From Burkholderia glumae LMG 2196 = ATCC 33617 (GTDB lineage: Bacteria; Pseudomonadota; Gammaproteobacteria; Burkholderiales; Burkholderiaceae), in the NCBI RefSeq assembly GCF_000960995.1, contig NZ_CP009434.1, positions 496,001-560,000 on the forward strand: DNA of 64,000 nucleotides. Direction: 5' to 3'. A program made the position numbers and the translations under genes. This document shows, one piece after another, positions 37,581 through 46,130 of the stretch. How positions within the stretch are numbered: the stretch's first letter is position 1; each line of letters starts with the position of its first letter. Below the pieces are notes generated by a model, which was given only the letters and a program-made list of their open reading frames with translations, was not told the origin of the DNA and made no database searches.

Positions 37581-38167
37581 CCATGACGAGAACACCGATG
37601 AGATTCGAAATTCGCCGCGGCGGGCGCTGGGCGCTCGCCGCCGCCGCGGGTGCCGGCCTGCTCGGCGCCTGCGCGATGGTGCCGCCCGGGCCCAGCGTGA
37701 TGGCGCTGCCCGGCACCGGCAAGACGTTCGACCAGTTCCAGGTCGACGACGGCAACTGCCGCCAATACGCCGCCCGCCAGGTGGGCGGCGTGTCGTCGGA
37801 TCAGGCCGCCGCCGCGAGCGCGCTCGGCAGCGCGGCGGTAGGCACCGCGCTTGGGGCGGCCGCCGGCGCGGCCTTCAACGGCGGCCGCGGCGCGGCGATC
37901 GGCGCGGGCGCCGGGCTGCTGGCCGGCAGCGTGGTCGGCATGGGCAGCGCGCAGGGCTCGGCCTACGACGTGCAGCGCCGCTACGACTCCGCCTACCTGC
38001 AATGCATGTACGCGGCCGGCGACCGCGTGCCGGTGCCGGGCCGCGTGCGCAGCCGCGACGACGAGGGCTACGGCGGCGGCTATGGAGGTGGTGGCGGCTA
38101 TCGCGGCGGTCCCGCGCCGGGCGGCTACACGCCGCCGCCGCCGCCCGACATGCCGCCGCCGGACTGA
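37577..38167 (+). CDS. Glycine-zipper lipoprotein
   Basis: A 196-aa protein with a lipoprotein signal (GAGLLGAC lipobox). A QVDDGNCRQYAARQVGG region follows, then a glycine-zipper segment (GSAAVGTALGAAAGAAFNGG and GAAIGAGAGLLAGSVVG) able to insert in or cross a membrane. Then YDSAYLQCMYAAGDRVPVPG and a Gly/Tyr/Pro-rich tail. Glycine-zipper lipoproteins are outer-membrane proteins often tied to envelope stress. It is coupled to the preceding secreted-protein gene. Confidence 0.85.
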   Translation: MTMTRTPMRFEIRRGGRWALAAAAGAGLLGACAMVPPGPSVMALPGTGKTFDQFQVDDGNCRQYAARQVGGVSSDQAAAASALGSAAVGTALGAAAGAAFNGGRGAAIGAGAGLLAGSVVGMGSAQGSAYDVQRRYDSAYLQCMYAAGDRVPVPGRVRSRDDEGYGGGYGGGGGYRGGPAPGGYTPPPPPDMPPPD

Positions 38168-38685
38168 CCGGGCGCGGGCCGGCGCCTGCCGATGCCGCGC
38201 CTCATGCCGGGCGCCGCTATCGCGGCGCATCCGTCGTGAAGGCATGCCGAAGATTCGGCATGGCCGCGATGCATTTTGCCGATCCACGACCACCTCATCG
38301 ATAAAGTTTGATCCCGCTCAAATTCATGGCGGTTCCGGCGCTATAGCGTGACGAAGCTGTGTCGTTATCTCGTTTGGCGATCCGCGAATATGCGCCGTAT
38401 GTCCTGGCTTGGTAACGATGCGTGCGCAAGGGCGGTGCAGTCGAAGTAGCGGGCGATTCGGCGGAGAATCGCCGGCCGCCGGGTTCGCCGATCCGAGGTG
38501 GCTTTCCCGATGTATTGCGCGGCCCGTTCGCTGCCGGGCCGAAGCGAGATACCGGGGAAATGAAAGGCGATCGCGTCGCCGCCGTGAGAGGTGCCCTGCT
38601 CTGGCCGCATGCGCGCGCAAACGGAAAACGGCGAATACACGATTCCCGTTTTGATAATCTCAATTTTCGAGAGAACCTTCGCGAG
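38168..38685. other. Intergenic stretch before the MarR gene
   Basis: 518 bp of lower GC in parts, without a gene I can support. AT-rich patches at about 38290-38320 and 38640-38680 could be promoters. TTTGATAATCTCAATTTTCGAGAG just before the MarR gene may hold its own operator, but I see no clear palindrome. Confidence 0.4.
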
Positions 38686-39174
38686 ATGGAAGATTCTTTA
38701 ATACACCCGTTGAAGCTGGTCAGCCTTACCACGCGTCTCTACACGCGCGTCGTCGACCGGCCGTTGCGCGGACTTGGTTTCGCGATGAGCCAGGTGCCGG
38801 TGCTGAGCCTGCTCAAGACGGCGGGAGCGCTGTCGCAGGCGGAACTCGCGCGCCGCATGCAGGTCGAGCAGCCGAGCATGGCGCAGCTGCTGAACCGCAT
38901 GGAGCGCGACGGGCTGGTCTGCCGCGTGGCCGATCCGGCCGACAAGCGCAGCCGCCTGATCTCGCTGACCAACGATGCCGATTGCAAGCTGCCCGACGGC
39001 AAGGCGGTGCTCGACGAGGCGAGCCGCGTCGCGCTCGACGGCTTCAGCGACGACGAGCGCCGGCAGCTGGCCGGACTGCTCGCGCGCATGAACGCGAACC
39101 TCGATCGCGTGATTCAGACCGACGGCCTCGACCGCGCCACCTGCTGCTGCGCGGAAGAGGCGCACGCCGCCTGA
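38686..39174 (+). CDS. MarR-family transcription regulator
   Basis: A 162-aa winged-helix protein: SQVPVLSLLKTAGALSQAELARRMQVEQPSMAQLLNRMERDGLV is the recognition helix region, followed by the wing DPADKRSRLISLT. The C-terminus is Cys-rich (ATCCCAEEAHAA), three adjacent cysteines that could sense oxidants or metal. ATG 38686 gives the family's usual N-terminus. The target is unknown; no divergent partner is obvious. Confidence 0.88.
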   Translation: MEDSLIHPLKLVSLTTRLYTRVVDRPLRGLGFAMSQVPVLSLLKTAGALSQAELARRMQVEQPSMAQLLNRMERDGLVCRVADPADKRSRLISLTNDADCKLPDGKAVLDEASRVALDGFSDDERRQLAGLLARMNANLDRVIQTDGLDRATCCCAEEAHAA

Positions 39175-39347
39175 ACGGCGTGCGCGGCGCGGCCTGCCGA
39201 TGACGGCGGCCGTCCCGCCGGCTGGTCCGTGCCCGATATCGCTCGGAAAGGGCGCGGCGGCACGCCGGATTGCGTACACTCGGTTTTTCCCGCCACCACG
39301 ACGGCCGCACCGGCCTGCCGGCCCGGCCGACACCGAGGACGCATTTC

Positions 39348-40367
39348 ATGATCGATCTACGTAGCGATACCGTGACTCGCCCGAGTCAGCCGATGCTGGC
39401 CGCGATGAGCGCCGCCGAAGTCGGCGACGACGTCTGGGGCGACGATCCGACCGTCGCGCGCCTGCAGGCTGCGGTCGCGGAACGGGCCGGCAAGGAAGCG
39501 GGCCTGTTCTTTCCGAGCGGCACGCAGAGCAATCTTGCCGCACTGATGGCGCATTGCGCGCGCGGCGACGAGTACATCGTCGGCCAGCAGGCGCACACCT
39601 ACAAGTACGAGGGCGGCGGCGCGGCCGTGCTCGGCAGCATCCAGCCCCAGCCGATCGACAACGCCGCCGACGGCACGCTGCCGCTCGACCGCATCGCCGC
39701 CGCGATCAAGCCGATCGACAATCACTTCGCCCGCACGCGCCTGCTCGCGCTCGAGAACACGATCGGCGGCAAGGTGCTGCCGGCCGGCTATGTCGGCGAG
39801 GCGACCGCGCTCGCGCGCCGCCGCGGCCTGGCGACCCATCTCGACGGCGCGCGCGTCTGCAATGCCGCGGTCGCCTCGGGCAAGCCGCTCGCCGAGCTGT
39901 GCGCGCCGTTCGATTCGGTGTCGATCTGCTTCTCGAAGGGGCTCGCCGCGCCGGTCGGCTCGGTGCTGGTCGGCAGCCGCGCGCTGATCGAGGTGGCCAA
40001 CCGCTGGCGCAAGGTGCTCGGCGGCGGCATGCGCCAGTCCGGCGTGCTCGCGGCGGCGTGTCTGTATGCCTTCGATCACCACGTCGAGCGGCTCGTCGAC
40101 GATCATGCCAACGCCGAGCGGCTTGCCGCCGGCCTCGCGCGGATCGACGAGGTGAAGGTGCTGTCGCAGGCCACCAACATGGTGTTCGCGCAGTTCCCCG
40201 ACGCCGATTGCGCGCCGCTCGAAGCCTGGCTGAAGGCACGCGGGATACTGACGCAGATGCTGTACGCCTCGCGCTTCGTCACGCATCGCGACGTGTCGGC
40301 CGACGGGATCGACACCTTCGTCGAGGCCGTGCGCGCCTATTTCGCGCAGAAGGCGCGAGCGGCCTGA
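39348..40367 (+). CDS. ltaE: Low-specificity L-threonine aldolase
   Basis: A 339-aa PLP enzyme splitting L-threonine or L-allo-threonine to glycine and acetaldehyde. Signatures are MIDLRSDTVTRPSQPML at the start, GDDVWGDDPTVARLQ, and the PLP-lysine region DSVSICFSKGLAAPVGSVLVG, with HLDGARVCNAAVA and GGGMRQSGVLAAA. Start ATG 39348 follows GAGGAC. Single-gene unit 173 bp after the MarR gene. Confidence 0.93.
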   Translation: MIDLRSDTVTRPSQPMLAAMSAAEVGDDVWGDDPTVARLQAAVAERAGKEAGLFFPSGTQSNLAALMAHCARGDEYIVGQQAHTYKYEGGGAAVLGSIQPQPIDNAADGTLPLDRIAAAIKPIDNHFARTRLLALENTIGGKVLPAGYVGEATALARRRGLATHLDGARVCNAAVASGKPLAELCAPFDSVSICFSKGLAAPVGSVLVGSRALIEVANRWRKVLGGGMRQSGVLAAACLYAFDHHVERLVDDHANAERLAAGLARIDEVKVLSQATNMVFAQFPDADCAPLEAWLKARGILTQMLYASRFVTHRDVSADGIDTFVEAVRAYFAQKARAA

Positions 40368-41137
40368 ATGGCCCCACGGGATGGCTGACGGGCACCGCGC
40401 GTGCCGGTGCGCGGCGTGATCGAGCCGCGCGAGTCCGGTCCGCCGCGAGGCCCGCTTCGGCGAGATTGCGCCGCTCGGCGCCGAGGCCCGCGGTTGCCTC
40501 GATGCGGGCGGGCCCCGCGCCTCGCGCCGCGCGTTCACGCAGCCGGCCCGCGCCGTGCCGGCCGTTCGGGCCGGCACCATCAGCGGCGGCGCGCCGCCAT
40601 CGTGGCGATCGCGCATGGGCGGCAAGGCGCCGCCGGCGCATGAGCGGCTCTCGGAGCCCGGAATTCTCCGGTTCGAACGTCGGGCTCGTTGCGGCTGGCT
40701 CGGTGAGAGGTGCACCTGGCTGGCGTGGCCTCGCCTCGCCATGGCCGCGCTGACCAGCGAAAGACGATCGGCAAGCGAGGCTGATAGATGGGAAGGCTTA
40801 CCCTTGCTGTCCGACGCGGCTCGGCTCGGCTCGGCTCGGCTCGGCTCGGCGCGGCGCGGCTCGGCGCGGCTCGGCTCGGCTCGGCTCGGCGCGGCGCGGC
40901 GCGGCGCGCGCAAGGCAACCGGCCGCGATCTTATTCGCAACTAACGGTCTGACCGGCCGGCGTTCGCGGCCACTGCGGCGGGTGGCCCGCCCGCGATGTC
41001 GCCAAGGCTGGCAGGGGGCGGCCGGCCTGGGTGACGAGGGAAGAACGGGAAAACGAAGCGAGCGCTGCGGCGGGGGGCAGCGCGCGCACTGCCGGGGCGT
41101 GAAACGGCTGGCGGCCGGCGGCCAGCCGCCGGGTGGA
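40368..41137. other. 770-bp convergent intergenic region with a microsatellite
   Basis: Between the ends of ltaE and the DUF6232 gene. I see no believable gene: open frames exist on both strands but have neither start signals nor family character. Its main feature is an 18-unit pentanucleotide array at 40816-40905. Confidence 0.5.
40816..40905. repeat. Pentanucleotide repeat (TCGGC/GCGGC), 18 units
   Basis: 18 head-to-tail 5-bp units, TCGGC or GCGGC, in the order G, 6T, 2G, T, G, 4T, 2G, G (letters give the first base). Such arrays change length by slipped replication. It lies in non-coding DNA between two convergent genes, so a phase-variation role is not obvious. Confidence 0.95.
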
Positions 41138-41545
41138 TCAGCGCTTCGCCGGTGCCGGCGAAGGTGCCGCAGCCTGAGCGGCCTGCGCGGCGCGAATCGC
41201 CTGCGCGACGCGGTCGAGGAAGGCCGGATCGACGCTGACCACGGCTTCCCGCGTGCCCTCGGGCGTCTCGACCATCAGCCGGTGCGTGACGTCCTGCGAG
41301 GACCACGTCAGCCAGCCGACCACGATCAGCATCGCGCCCACCACGATCGCGGCGCTCGACGCATGGAGCAGGCCGGCAACGAGTCCGGTCACGCCGAGCA
41401 GCGAAATCGCGACCGGCACGATCCAGTCCTTGTCGACGGTCACGACCTCGACGCCGCGGATGTCGCGCAGCGCGAACACCAGACCCGCGCAGGACAGACC
41501 GTGGCGATTGACCGAGACGCCCTGCTCGTTGAATGCGTTTTCCAT
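41138..41545 (-). CDS. DUF6232 membrane protein
   Basis: A 135-aa protein. The N-terminal beta-rich part (VSVNRHGLSCAGLVFALRDIRGVEVVTVDKDW) is followed by two membrane helices (IVPVAISLLGVTGLVAGLL and AAIVVGAMLIVVGWLTW) and a soluble tail (HRLMVETPEGTREAVVS...FLDRVAQAI) with an Ala-rich end. This is the DUF6232 layout. Function unknown. ATG 41545 is chosen over an upstream extension to 41614. Confidence 0.8.
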   Translation of the reverse strand: MENAFNEQGVSVNRHGLSCAGLVFALRDIRGVEVVTVDKDWIVPVAISLLGVTGLVAGLLHASSAAIVVGAMLIVVGWLTWSSQDVTHRLMVETPEGTREAVVSVDPAFLDRVAQAIRAAQAAQAAAPSPAPAKR

Positions 41546-41668
41546 GATGACATGCCCGGTGGAAAACGGGGAGCGTAGCAGAATTCCCGCCGGATCTGCC
41601 CGAAAAAGCGACACGGCGGAATGACCGCGATCAGGGATGCGCCTCGTCGCGCCGGTCCGGCGCGGTGC

Positions 41669-41929
41669 TCAGAGCAGCGAGGCGCCGTCCTCGTAGAGCC
41701 GGCCCGGCACATGCGAGGCCACGGCTTCCGCGATTTCGATGTCGGTGCTTTCGGCCGGGACGATGCGCCGTCGCGCCGGGGCGTCGAGGTGCATGGTCCA
41801 TTCGACGAGCCGGTAGGGGCGGCCCCATGGCCGCTGCATCGCCACCGACACGCGGCAACTCTGGACCGGATACGCGTGCTCGCGTGTCAGGATCGTCGGG
41901 AGGTGGCTGAACACGATATCTTCAATCAT
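41669..41929 (-). CDS. DUF2866 small protein
   Basis: An 86-aa soluble protein with the DUF2866 pattern: QSCRVSVAMQRPWGRPYRLVEWTMHLD, RRRIVPAESTDIEIAEAVASHVPGRLY. The family is found in Burkholderia; function unknown. ATG 41929 follows TGGAGGAAAC, a strong RBS. A terminator-like hairpin with eight Ts lies 54 bp upstream of the start on the same strand, so the gene may be controlled by attenuation or the hairpin may end another transcript. Confidence 0.8.
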   Translation of the reverse strand: MIEDIVFSHLPTILTREHAYPVQSCRVSVAMQRPWGRPYRLVEWTMHLDAPARRRIVPAESTDIEIAEAVASHVPGRLYEDGASLL

Positions 41930-41982
41930 TGTTTCCTCCAGTCCTGTTCCGCCCGGGGGCGATGGCCGTCCGGCGCGCGGGC

Positions 41983-42011
41983 AAAAAAAACGCCGCCGAT
42001 GCTCAGGCGGC
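41983..42011 (-). terminator. Rho-independent terminator between porin and DUF2866 genes
   Basis: Minus-strand stem GCCGCC / GGCGGC (42006-42011 and 41992-41997, 8-base loop) followed by eight Ts (41983-41990). It is the second terminator after the porin. Between the two lies a smaller GAGAG-CATC-CTCTC hairpin, so this could end a short RNA or act as an attenuator of the DUF2866 gene. Confidence 0.85.
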
Positions 42012-42067
42012 CAACAGGGGGGGTGAGAGGATGCTCTCAATCCAGAATTAAATGAAACTTAAAGCGC

Positions 42068-42100
42068 AAAAAAAAACGTCCCGCCGAGAGGCGGGACGTT
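42068..42100 (-). terminator. Rho-independent terminator of the porin gene
   Basis: Perfect 11-bp stem AACGTCCCGCC / GGCGGGACGTT with a 4-base loop (42075-42100) followed on the minus strand by an uninterrupted T tract. It begins 33 bp after the porin stop codon. Confidence 0.95.
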
Positions 42101-42132
42101 CTGCCGTCGCACTGCGCGAGTGAAGCAGATGC

Positions 42133-43290
42133 TTAGAACTTGTGACGGATACCGATGCGGGCGGCGACCTGGTTCTTCGAACCCGAGCCCGAGGTGTTGA
42201 AGTAGCCGGTGCTCGAGCCGATCTGCGCTTGCACGCCCCGGCCCGAAGCCTGCTGGTAGACCACCAGGCCGTAGACGTCGGTGCGCTTGCTCAGGGCGTA
42301 GTCGACCGTGCCGTTCACCTGGTTCCAGTGGTACGACTGGCTGTTCTGCGTCGCGTTCGAGTACGTGTAGCCCACCGCGCCCGACAGCGCCGGCGTCAGG
42401 GCGTACTTCACGCCCGCTTCGTAGGCGTTGTACTTGGTGCCGAACGAGTTGATCGCGTCGAACTGCGTGTTCGTCCACAGCAGCCATGCCGTTGCCGGGC
42501 CCCAGACGTAGCGGCCGCCGACGCCGAACGTGCGCAGGTCACGCACCGTGCCCGTGCCGATATTCGCGATCGTGGTCGAGAAGGCCGGCGAGGCCTGTGC
42601 CGGGAAGCGGATGTCCGTATAGGCCGCGCCGATCGACGCCGGGCCGTTCGCGTAGTTCAGGCCGAAGCTGTACGCGCGCGACGAACCGGCCGTCGTGGTC
42701 GTGCCGGCCGTCGTCGAGTTCGCGCCGGCGAACGCGCCGGCCTGGTTCGAGAAGCCGTACAACGCGCCGAACGTGAAGCCGTAGTAGTTCGCGCTCTGGA
42801 ACTTGACCGAGTTGTTGATGCGGCTCGAGGTCAGCTGGTCGATGTCGTTGACGTGGTAGGCGTAGTTACCGACGACCGTGTTGCCACCCGTCGAGTAGTT
42901 CGAGCCGAGGATGTCGGTCGAGAACGAGTACTGGCGGCCGAACGTGACCGTGCCCATGTCGTTCTTCGACAGGCCGACGTAGGCTTGACGACCGAACATC
43001 GCACCGCCCTGGCCCAGCGTGCCGTTGCCGCTGTTGAAGCCGTTCTCGAGCACGAAGATCGCCTTCAGGCCGCCGCCCAGATCTTCCGTGCCGCGCAGGC
43101 CCCAGCGGCTGCCTTGCGCGACGCCGTCGTCGTACTTGAACAGCTTGCTCGAGCCGCCGGCGGCGTTCTTGCTGTGGTTAACGTAGCTGATACCCGCGTC
43201 GATGACGCCGTACAGCGTGACGCTGCTTTGTGCGTGCGCGGCGCTTGCCGTCGCGGCCAGGATGGCGGTGGTCAACAGTTTCTTGTTCAA
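42133..43290 (-). CDS. Gram-negative general porin (Burkholderia OmpC/Omp38-like)
   Basis: A 385-aa outer-membrane porin. The signal peptide NKKLLTTAILAATASAAHAQ is followed by QSSVTLYGVIDAGISYVNH, the standard start of the burkholderial trimeric porins, and the chain ends in the C-terminal Phe signature (VAARIGIRHKF). GLRGTEDLGGGLKAIFVLENGF and GRQAYVGLSKNDMGTVTFGRQ are family motifs. The start is TTG 43290, with GGAG in CTCGGAGATTGC, since no ATG or GTG suits the signal peptide. A strong terminator follows. The 16-strand barrel passes small solutes. Confidence 0.93.
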   Translation of the reverse strand: MNKKLLTTAILAATASAAHAQSSVTLYGVIDAGISYVNHSKNAAGGSSKLFKYDDGVAQGSRWGLRGTEDLGGGLKAIFVLENGFNSGNGTLGQGGAMFGRQAYVGLSKNDMGTVTFGRQYSFSTDILGSNYSTGGNTVVGNYAYHVNDIDQLTSSRINNSVKFQSANYYGFTFGALYGFSNQAGAFAGANSTTAGTTTTAGSSRAYSFGLNYANGPASIGAAYTDIRFPAQASPAFSTTIANIGTGTVRDLRTFGVGGRYVWGPATAWLLWTNTQFDAINSFGTKYNAYEAGVKYALTPALSGAVGYTYSNATQNSQSYHWNQVNGTVDYALSKRTDVYGLVVYQQASGRGVQAQIGSSTGYFNTSGSGSKNQVAARIGIRHKF

Positions 43291-43699
43291 AGCAATCTCC
43301 GAGCGAAATAAAGGTATGCGGTTCCGCGCTCTTGAGGGCGTCTTGAAGGGAACGGGGCGAACTGTATCGGCGCGCGGGGAAGCGAATATGACAGCCGCGC
43401 TTATCGTGCAGACCTGTCGCGCCCGCGCCACAGCCGCGCCCGGCGGTTGCACCCGCAACGAATATGACGGCCGCGCGTCTGCTTTTGAGCGGCGGCGCGC
43501 CGGCGTGCGCGGCCGCGATCAATCATGATTACGCCCTGAAGGGCGGGCTCGCGCGTCGAGGAGGAGATCGAGGATCAGAAGCGGCGGACTTGCGCGAACC
43601 CGATCGCGCTGCGCGCGCAGGATCGCGCCGGCGTGCCGAGGCGCGGGGCGGCCGCCAGCATCGAGCGCGCCGCGCCGTGCCGCGCGGCGGCGGCCGGCG
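43291..43699. other. Intergenic stretch upstream of the porin
   Basis: 409 bp between the porin start and the end of the deacylase gene. The porin promoter and leader must lie here. I see no obvious operator, nor a gene on either strand. Confidence 0.4.
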
Positions 43700-44815
43700 T
43701 CAGGCCGACAGCAGCGAGCCGCTGCGAAACGGCGTCGCGCCGGCGATGCGCGCCACTTCCATGCCGGCCGTGGCGAAGCGCACCACCTGGCGCGCGTAGA
43801 GCACGCCGCGCACGCTGGCCTTGAGCGTGACGACGCGGTCGGTCAGCGGATCGACGATGTCGGCGATTTCCTGGCCCGGCTCGACCACGACGCCCACCGG
43901 CGTGCGGAACACCAGCACGCCCGACACCGGCGCGACCAGCGGCTCGGTGCCGGCGAGCGGCGTGGCCGGATGCGCGAGCGGCGGCAGCGGCGCCGCGGTG
44001 CCTTCGATCGAACCGCGCAGCGTCAGGAACTCGACGATCGCCTGGGCGTCGCGCTGCGCGAGCTCGTAGCTCACGTCGCGCTCGCTGCGCAGCTCGACGG
44101 TGACCGAGATCGCGCCGTTCGGGATCGGGAAGCGGCTGCCGAAGCGCTCGCGCAGCTCCGACCAGCAGAAGCTGTGCACCTCGTCGAACGGGTTGCCCAC
44201 CGAGTTCAGCGCGAGCAGCGAGGCCTGCGCGCCGAGATAGCGCGCGAGCGGCTCGACGTCCTGCCAGAGGTCCGGGTTCGTGTAGAGATGCATGACCGCG
44301 TCGTTGTCGCAATGCAGGTCGAGCACCACGTCGGCGTCATACGAGAGGCGTTGCAGCGCGAGGCGCTGCGAGTCGAGCTCGGTGCGCGGCTTCTGCTCGT
44401 CGAGCGCCTCGCGCATCGCCTCGCGCACCGCCAGCAGGTTGCGCGCGGGGTCCGCCGTCAGCCGGCCCTCCACGCGCGGCATCACGAGCGCGGCCAGATC
44501 GTGGAAATTGCGGTTGAAGTTCTGCATCGAGCCGAGCTCGAAGCGCCCGAGATGGTCGCCGAACACGTGTTGCGCGAGGCCGATCGGGTTCGGCACCGGC
44601 ACCACCACGATCTCGTCGCGCAGCTTGCCGGCCGCCTCCAGCGTGGCGAACTGGCGGCGCAGCAGCGTGGCCACCAGCATGCCGGGCAGCTCGTCGGCAT
44701 GCAGCGACGACTGGATGTAGATCTTTTTCCCGCTGCGCGGACCGTAATGGAAGCTGGTGAGATGGCGCTCGGTGCCGAGCGCGGGGGAAATCAGCGGATG
44801 GGTCAGCGTTTGCAT
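43700..44815 (-). CDS. Succinylglutamate desuccinylase/aspartoacylase-family zinc hydrolase
   Basis: A 371-aa zinc-dependent deacylase/carboxypeptidase. Zn ligands are likely H and E of SSLHADELPGML, with a further His in VVLDLHCDNDAVMHL. ISVTVELRSERDVS carries the catalytic Glu region. The C-terminal part (VAPVSGVLVFRTPVGVVVEPGQEIADI) is a beta-barrel like a lipoyl/RimK-linked domain. The family removes acyl groups from amino acids or other amines. ATG 44815; it lies 200 bp downstream of the amino-acid-binding protein gene in the same direction, so a shared role in amino-acid use is possible. Confidence 0.85.
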   Translation of the reverse strand: MQTLTHPLISPALGTERHLTSFHYGPRSGKKIYIQSSLHADELPGMLVATLLRRQFATLEAAGKLRDEIVVVPVPNPIGLAQHVFGDHLGRFELGSMQNFNRNFHDLAALVMPRVEGRLTADPARNLLAVREAMREALDEQKPRTELDSQRLALQRLSYDADVVLDLHCDNDAVMHLYTNPDLWQDVEPLARYLGAQASLLALNSVGNPFDEVHSFCWSELRERFGSRFPIPNGAISVTVELRSERDVSYELAQRDAQAIVEFLTLRGSIEGTAAPLPPLAHPATPLAGTEPLVAPVSGVLVFRTPVGVVVEPGQEIADIVDPLTDRVVTLKASVRGVLYARQVVRFATAGMEVARIAGATPFRSGSLLSA

Positions 44816-44972
44816 GATCGGGGAGCGGGCGGCGGTGCCGCGGCGCGTTCGTTCGAGACGGGGAACGACGATTGTACGTTGCGCGGGGCCGCCGGGTGGA
44901 ATCGGGCGCCGGCCCGGGGCCGGTCGCGGCGCGCGGCACGGCGGCGGGGGCGCGGCGCCCGCGCCAATGACA

Positions 44973-44992
44973 ACGGGCCCCGCAGGGCCCGT
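44973..44992 (-). terminator. Hairpin after the amino-acid-binding protein gene
   Basis: Perfect 8-bp stem ACGGGCCC / GGGCCCGT with loop of 4, 24 bp after the stop codon of the binding-protein gene. The T tract is poor, so termination may be partial and allow some read-through into the deacylase gene. Confidence 0.6.
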
Positions 44993-45015
44993 CGGCGCAC
45001 GCGTCGAGGCGGTGC

Positions 45016-45798
45016 TTACTTGCCGTAGACGTCGAAATCGAAGTACTTCTTGGCGATCTTGTCGTAGGTGCCGTCCTTGCGCATCGCGACGATCGCGCCG
45101 TCGATCTTCGCCTTCAGGTCGGTGTCTTCCTTGCGCAGGCCCACGCCGGCGCCTTCGCCGAGCGTCTTCGGATCGTCGATGTCGCCGCCGGCGAACGCGT
45201 AGCCGGCGCCGCGCGGCGTCTTCAGGAAGCCGATCTCGGCCTGCACCGCGTCCTGCAGCGTGGCGTCGAGGCGGCCCGAGAGCAGGTCGGCGTAGACCTG
45301 GTCCTGGTTCTGGTACGGCTGGACGTTCACGCCCTTCGGTGCCCAGTAGGTCTTCGCGTAGGTTTCCTGGATCGTGCCCTGCTCCACGCCCACCGTCTTG
45401 CCCTTCAGCGAGGCGGCCGTCGGCAGGATGTTCGAGCCCTTCTTGGCGACGAGGCGCGTCGGCGTGTTGAACAGCTTGTCCGAGAAGGCGATCTGTTCGG
45501 CGCGTTGCGGCGTCATCGACATCGACGACAGCACGCCGTCGAACTTGCGGGCCTTCAGCGCCGGGATCAACCCGTCGAAGTCGTTCTCGACCCAGACGCA
45601 CTTCGCGGCGATGCGGCGGCAGATTTCATTGCCCAGGTCGATGTCGAAGCCGACCAGCTTGCCGTCCGCGCCCTTCGATTCGAACGGCGGGTAGCTCGCG
45701 TCGACGCCGAAGCGCACCGTCGACCAGTCTTTTGCGTAGGCGCCGCCTGCCGACACGGCAAGCAGGGCAACCGTCAGGGCCGCCAGAACTTTTTTCAC
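45016..45798 (-). CDS. ABC transporter periplasmic binding protein (Lys/Arg/Orn/His type)
   Basis: A 260-aa periplasmic solute-binding protein. Signal peptide KKVLAALTVALLAVSAGGAYA is followed by the family 3 start VRFGVDASYPPFESKGADGKLVGFDIDLGNEICRR. Ligand-site motifs are FDGLIPALKARKFDGVLSSMSMTPQRAEQIAFS and KTVGVEQGTIQETYA. The start is GTG 45798 with GAGGAG upstream. It is most like HisJ/ArgT proteins for basic amino acids. No permease or ATPase genes are adjacent, so it is an orphan or uses a distant system. Confidence 0.9.
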   Translation of the reverse strand: MKKVLAALTVALLAVSAGGAYAKDWSTVRFGVDASYPPFESKGADGKLVGFDIDLGNEICRRIAAKCVWVENDFDGLIPALKARKFDGVLSSMSMTPQRAEQIAFSDKLFNTPTRLVAKKGSNILPTAASLKGKTVGVEQGTIQETYAKTYWAPKGVNVQPYQNQDQVYADLLSGRLDATLQDAVQAEIGFLKTPRGAGYAFAGGDIDDPKTLGEGAGVGLRKEDTDLKAKIDGAIVAMRKDGTYDKIAKKYFDFDVYGK

Positions 45799-46130
45799 TA
45801 TGACTCCTCGTTGTACGTGGTTTGCGCGCGGTCGTGCCGCAGTGCGCTTCGCCCGGCGCCGCAGCGGCCGGGCTGACTCGGACCCCCGCCCGATATGGAC
45901 GAGCGTTCGCGGAAGATTACCAAGACAAAAAGCCGTGCGGGCTCCTAGGACAAGCCCGGATAGCCCGACTTGCCCTGCGCGCCCCGCGTCGCCAGGCTTG
46001 GCGCGCATTTTGTTGCGAATTCGGAAATGATGTGGGTGGGGTGGGGCGAAAATGCGCCGGAACCCGGCTGGAATCGGCACTGAACGGCCGGTATCGGGTG
46101 CCGGGCGGCTCGTGAGTGCGACCGCATGCC
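45799..46130. other. Intergenic stretch, nothing recognised
   Basis: 332 bp between the binding-protein start and the LysR pseudogene end. The promoter of the binding-protein gene lies here, with an AT-richer part at about 45915-45930. Nothing else is evident. Confidence 0.4.

Noticed and set aside
40816..40905. CRISPR-like array
   Set aside because: Units are only 5 bp and have no spacers.
40580..40944. Open frames through the pentanucleotide array, giving Pro-Ser-Arg-Ala or Gly-Ser-Ala-Arg repeats
   Set aside because: A 5-bp repeat read in any frame gives a repetitive peptide. No RBS, no non-repeat domain.
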